Positions 62,753-64,000 of a stretch of 64,000 nt of DNA are shown in pieces. Source of the stretch: Propionicicella superfundia DSM 22317. GTDB lineage: Bacteria; Actinomycetota; Actinomycetes; Propionibacteriales; Propionibacteriaceae. A program made the translations under genes and the position numbers. Location: the NCBI RefSeq assembly GCF_000423465.1, contig NZ_KE384020.1:675671-739670 (forward strand). The letters are read 5' to 3'. The notes beneath the pieces are model-generated. The model saw only the letters and a list, made by a program, of their open reading frames with translations, was not told the DNA's origin and did not search any database. Position 1 is the first letter of the stretch. The number at the start of each line of letters is the position of its first letter.

Positions 62753-63907
62753 ATGAACCTCCTGCGTGTCGTCCGCCTTGTCAGGACGCTGTTGACCACC
62801 GCGATCCTCGTGCTGTGCGCCGTCGTCGCGCTCCCGGCCGCCTCCGCGCGAGCCGACGACACCACCGGCATCGCCATCGCTCCGGTCAGCGCCAAGGGCG
62901 TGACCGATGGACGCAGTCGCTTCACCTACCAGGTCGACCCCGGGCAGAAGCTCACCGATCACGTCCGGGTCAGCAACGCCGGCACGACGTCGATCAAGGT
63001 CACCGTCTTCGCCACGGACGCCTACAACGCCGACAACGGCGACTTCGCCCTGCGCGACACGGCCGAGAAGGCGACCGGCGCCGGGTCGTGGGTCAGCTTC
63101 GGCGGAAAGCCGAAGCTGACGCTCACCCTCACCCGCGGCCAGAGCAGAGTCATCCCGTTCACCGTCACCGTGCCCAAGGACGCGACACCCGGTGACCACC
63201 CCGGCGGCGTCGTGGCATCGGCCACCCAGGTGGGCGACATCACCGTCGAGCGGCGCATCGCGAACCGGATGTACGTGCGGGTGTCCGGCGACCTCCAGCC
63301 CAACCTCACCATCAGCAGCCTCTCCGGCGCCCACAAGAGCGGCCTCAACCCCGCCGACGGCTCGGTGACCGTGACCGCCACCATCACCAACAGCGGCAAC
63401 GTGGCGCTCGAAGGCGTCCTCACCCTGTCGGCGAGCACCTGGTTCGGGATCGGTGTCGGGGAGACCACGCGTCAGCCGCTCTCGGAGATCCTGCCCGGCA
63501 ACACCAGAACGGTGGTCGTCGAACTGGCCGGAGTACCACAGGCCGGCTACGCCCAGGTCAAGCTGCTGCTCCAGTCCGGCATCTCCGGAGACGCCCCCGA
63601 CCCCGGGCCGCTCCCAGTGGTCGAACGAGACGTCTTCGTGTTCGCCGTACCGTGGATCGTCCTCGGCGTGCTGGCACTGGCCGTCGCCGTATGGCTGGTG
63701 CTGCGCTGGCGTCGCCGCCGCGACGCGAAGCGCGCCGCCGAATGGCTCGCCTACACCGAGGCCGAGGCGAGACGGCAGGCAACCCAGGCAGCCTCGGCCG
63801 CCCCCGAGGCACCTCCGGGGCAGAGTCCCCCGGACACCGGACAGCCCCCGTCCCCGCACGACATCCCTTCCGACCCGTACGGAAGCGGCCGGGAGGGCAC
63901 GCGTTGA
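62753..63907 (+). CDS. DUF916 (WxL-interacting-like) membrane-anchored surface protein
   Basis: This 384-aa exported protein has a signal peptide ending SARA-DD (about 34/35). The first Ig-like domain (about 37-155) shows IAIAPVSAKG, RFTYQVDPGQKLTDHVRVSN and PGDHPGGVVAS, the DUF916 pattern seen in WxL-interacting proteins of Firmicutes. A second beta-rich domain (about 160-290) leads to one membrane helix (about 297-318), a basic stop-transfer RWRRRRDAKR and a cytoplasmic Ala/Pro-rich tail. Domain order and C-terminal membrane anchor match the WxLIP layout. AAGGTGA precedes the ATG. The stop overlaps the next start (TTGA). Confidence 0.8.
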   Translation: MNLLRVVRLVRTLLTTAILVLCAVVALPAASARADDTTGIAIAPVSAKGVTDGRSRFTYQVDPGQKLTDHVRVSNAGTTSIKVTVFATDAYNADNGDFALRDTAEKATGAGSWVSFGGKPKLTLTLTRGQSRVIPFTVTVPKDATPGDHPGGVVASATQVGDITVERRIANRMYVRVSGDLQPNLTISSLSGAHKSGLNPADGSVTVTATITNSGNVALEGVLTLSASTWFGIGVGETTRQPLSEILPGNTRTVVVELAGVPQAGYAQVKLLLQSGISGDAPDPGPLPVVERDVFVFAVPWIVLGVLALAVAVWLVLRWRRRRDAKRAAEWLAYTEAEARRQATQAASAAPEAPPGQSPPDTGQPPSPHDIPSDPYGSGREGTR

Positions 63908-64000
63908 CGCGCCGATGGACGACAGCGCCCCTGACAGCGTCGCTGGCCATTCTCGTGGCCGCGGCGCTGCCGGTCCTCGCACCGAAGGCGCAGGCCGATG
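63904..64000 (+). CDS. Exported protein, N-terminal fragment (runs off the window)
   Basis: A TTG at 63904 overlaps the DUF916 stop (TTGA) and opens a reading frame to the window edge. The 32 codons seen encode a signal peptide: basic MTRRW, hydrophobic LTASLAILVAAALPVLA and a likely cleavage site at KAQA-D. Nothing of the mature protein is visible. From its position it is a further member of the surface-protein locus. Confidence 0.6.
   Translation, partial: MTRRWTTAPLTASLAILVAAALPVLAPKAQAD

Overview
The window is a gene-dense chromosomal stretch from a high-GC Gram-positive bacterium (Actinomycetota). The evidence is the very high G+C content, frequent GTG starts, 1-8 nt stop/start overlaps, a PriA-type HisA, the actinobacterial trp operon accessory genes (an HGxxPAAW-like small protein and a Trp-operon membrane protein), a DnaE1-type polymerase and a ruvX-alaS-mltG arrangement. 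A member of the Propionibacteriales is my best guess, but the sequence alone does not prove it. I saw no rRNA, tRNA, insertion sequence, prophage or CRISPR array.

Layout. 1-5362 (minus): mltG (partial), ruvX, alaS, two small membrane-associated proteins (DUF6167- and DUF948-like) and rarA. 5363-6266: a PadR repressor gene on the plus strand with a perfect palindromic operator, ending in a strong hairpin facing aspS. 6267-10157 (minus): aspS, hisS and a glyoxalase II-like hydrolase. 10305-11546 (plus): a DUF349 protein. 11595-23059 (minus): rel, a K+ channel, apt, secF, secD, yajC, ruvB, ruvA, ruvC, an AEC permease and yebC; ruvCAB sits behind a LexA-type SOS box. 23125-27508 (minus): hisDCBH-hisA(priA). 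27528-28807 (plus): a DUF554 protein and a YbaK deacylase. 28865-36751 (minus): a CYTH-CHAD protein, a membrane protein, dnaE, a DUF1697 protein and gltD. 36744-48034 (minus): gltB, lgt and the trp cluster trpA-trpB-trpC-small proteins-trpE, headed by hisI.

48035-49937 is the accessory zone. A small GIY-YIG protein gene is surrounded by many short palindromic elements. Each has a conserved 11-nt core (GAGCYTGTCGA or its complement), usually bracketed by self-complementary arms whose sequence differs between elements while pairing is kept. The same family has invaded the 5' end of a secreted-protein gene at 56.6 kb, where it is translated in frame upstream of the signal peptide.

49938-52265 (plus) carries serC and a short serA-like dehydrogenase. 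52266-64000 (plus) is one long locus: pstC, pstA, a C-terminally membrane-anchored PstS, a 980-residue exported anchored protein, a free secreted PstS-like protein, a secreted Ig-like/WxL-like protein, a DUF916 (WxL-interacting-like) membrane-anchored protein and the start of another exported protein. No pstB or phoU is present in the window. This looks like a surface-displayed phosphate-capture locus combined with a WxL/DUF916-type cell-surface module best known from Firmicutes, and together with the repeat/GIY-YIG zone it is the most interesting part of the window.
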